DNA of 5,983 nucleotides from a bacterium (lineage in GTDB: Bacteria > Ratteibacteria > UBA8468 > B48-G9 > JAFGKM01): positions 1 to 5,983 of the forward strand of contig JAGGVW010000260.1 of the NCBI GenBank assembly GCA_021157805.1, in the 5' to 3' direction. The translations under genes were made by a program, and so were the position numbers. Under the pieces are notes generated by a model, which was not told where the DNA came from, searched no databases, and saw only the letters and a program-made list of their open reading frames with translations. This document shows positions 5,933 to 5,983 of this stretch, piece after piece; within the stretch, counting starts at the first letter, position 1; every line of letters starts with the position of its first letter.

Positions 5933-5983
5933 AGAAAGTATAAAAAATAAATAAAATTTTTGAAATTTTTTATTAACTTATAA

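Larger units (their letters stand above)
5469..5983. other. Gene-free AT-rich region beyond the tRNA
   Basis: No frame of useful length with a start and ribosome binding site is present on either strand. The region carries a tandem 12-nt repeat, several copies of an AAATCCYTTA motif in both orientations, a nested inverted repeat and a small hairpin, listed separately. The final 50 bases are almost pure A/T. I see no clear promoter for the tRNA and no factor-independent terminator for it or the LolA-like gene. Confidence 0.7.

Noticed and set aside
5469..5983. CRISPR array suggested by recurring short motifs.
   Set aside because: The repeated words are only 8-10 bases, in both orientations and at irregular spacing. 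There is no repeat of 23 bases or more with even spacers.
5951..5983. AAAATTT-TTG-AAATTTT hairpin at the window end.
   Set aside because: It is pure A/T in an almost pure A/T stretch, with a loop of only three bases and no G/C pair, so it is expected by chance.

Overview
This AT-rich window looks like a whole short contig from an uncultivated diderm bacterium. The diderm inference rests on an exported LolA-like protein and a type IV prepilin peptidase. The phylum cannot be named from sequence alone. Codon use is strongly A/T-biased and even across the genes, with no sign that any one gene was recently acquired.

Layout: positions 1-125 are an inverted, slightly diverged copy of 719-843 and probably do not belong in front of what follows. 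Next comes a compact plus-strand cluster with gaps of 14 nt or less, or overlaps. It holds the C-terminal part of a prepilin peptidase (to 610), an unrecognised 178-residue basic protein (625-1161), RecG helicase (1158-3185), a family 2 glycosyltransferase (3175-3879) and protein-L-isoaspartate O-methyltransferase (3864-4514). The methyltransferase frame is broken by a TGA exactly where its SAM-binding motif should have glycine. After a short gap with a good extended -10 promoter and a strong ribosome binding site comes a secreted LolA-like protein (4597-5364). A convergent tRNA-Lys(CTT) gene lies on the minus strand at 5396-5468. The last 515 bases carry no credible gene but hold a tandem 12-nt repeat, a scattered AAATCCYTTA motif and two hairpins.

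The genes do not form one pathway. They mix pilus or secretion processing, DNA repair, sugar transfer, protein repair and envelope functions, joined by overlaps that suggest one transcript and coupled translation. The LolA-like gene appears to have its own promoter.

The points most worth a second look are the in-frame TGA in the methyltransferase, the inverted repeat that opens the contig and cuts off the prepilin peptidase, and the structured gene-free tail beside the tRNA. I found no convincing new defence, mobile or RNA system.
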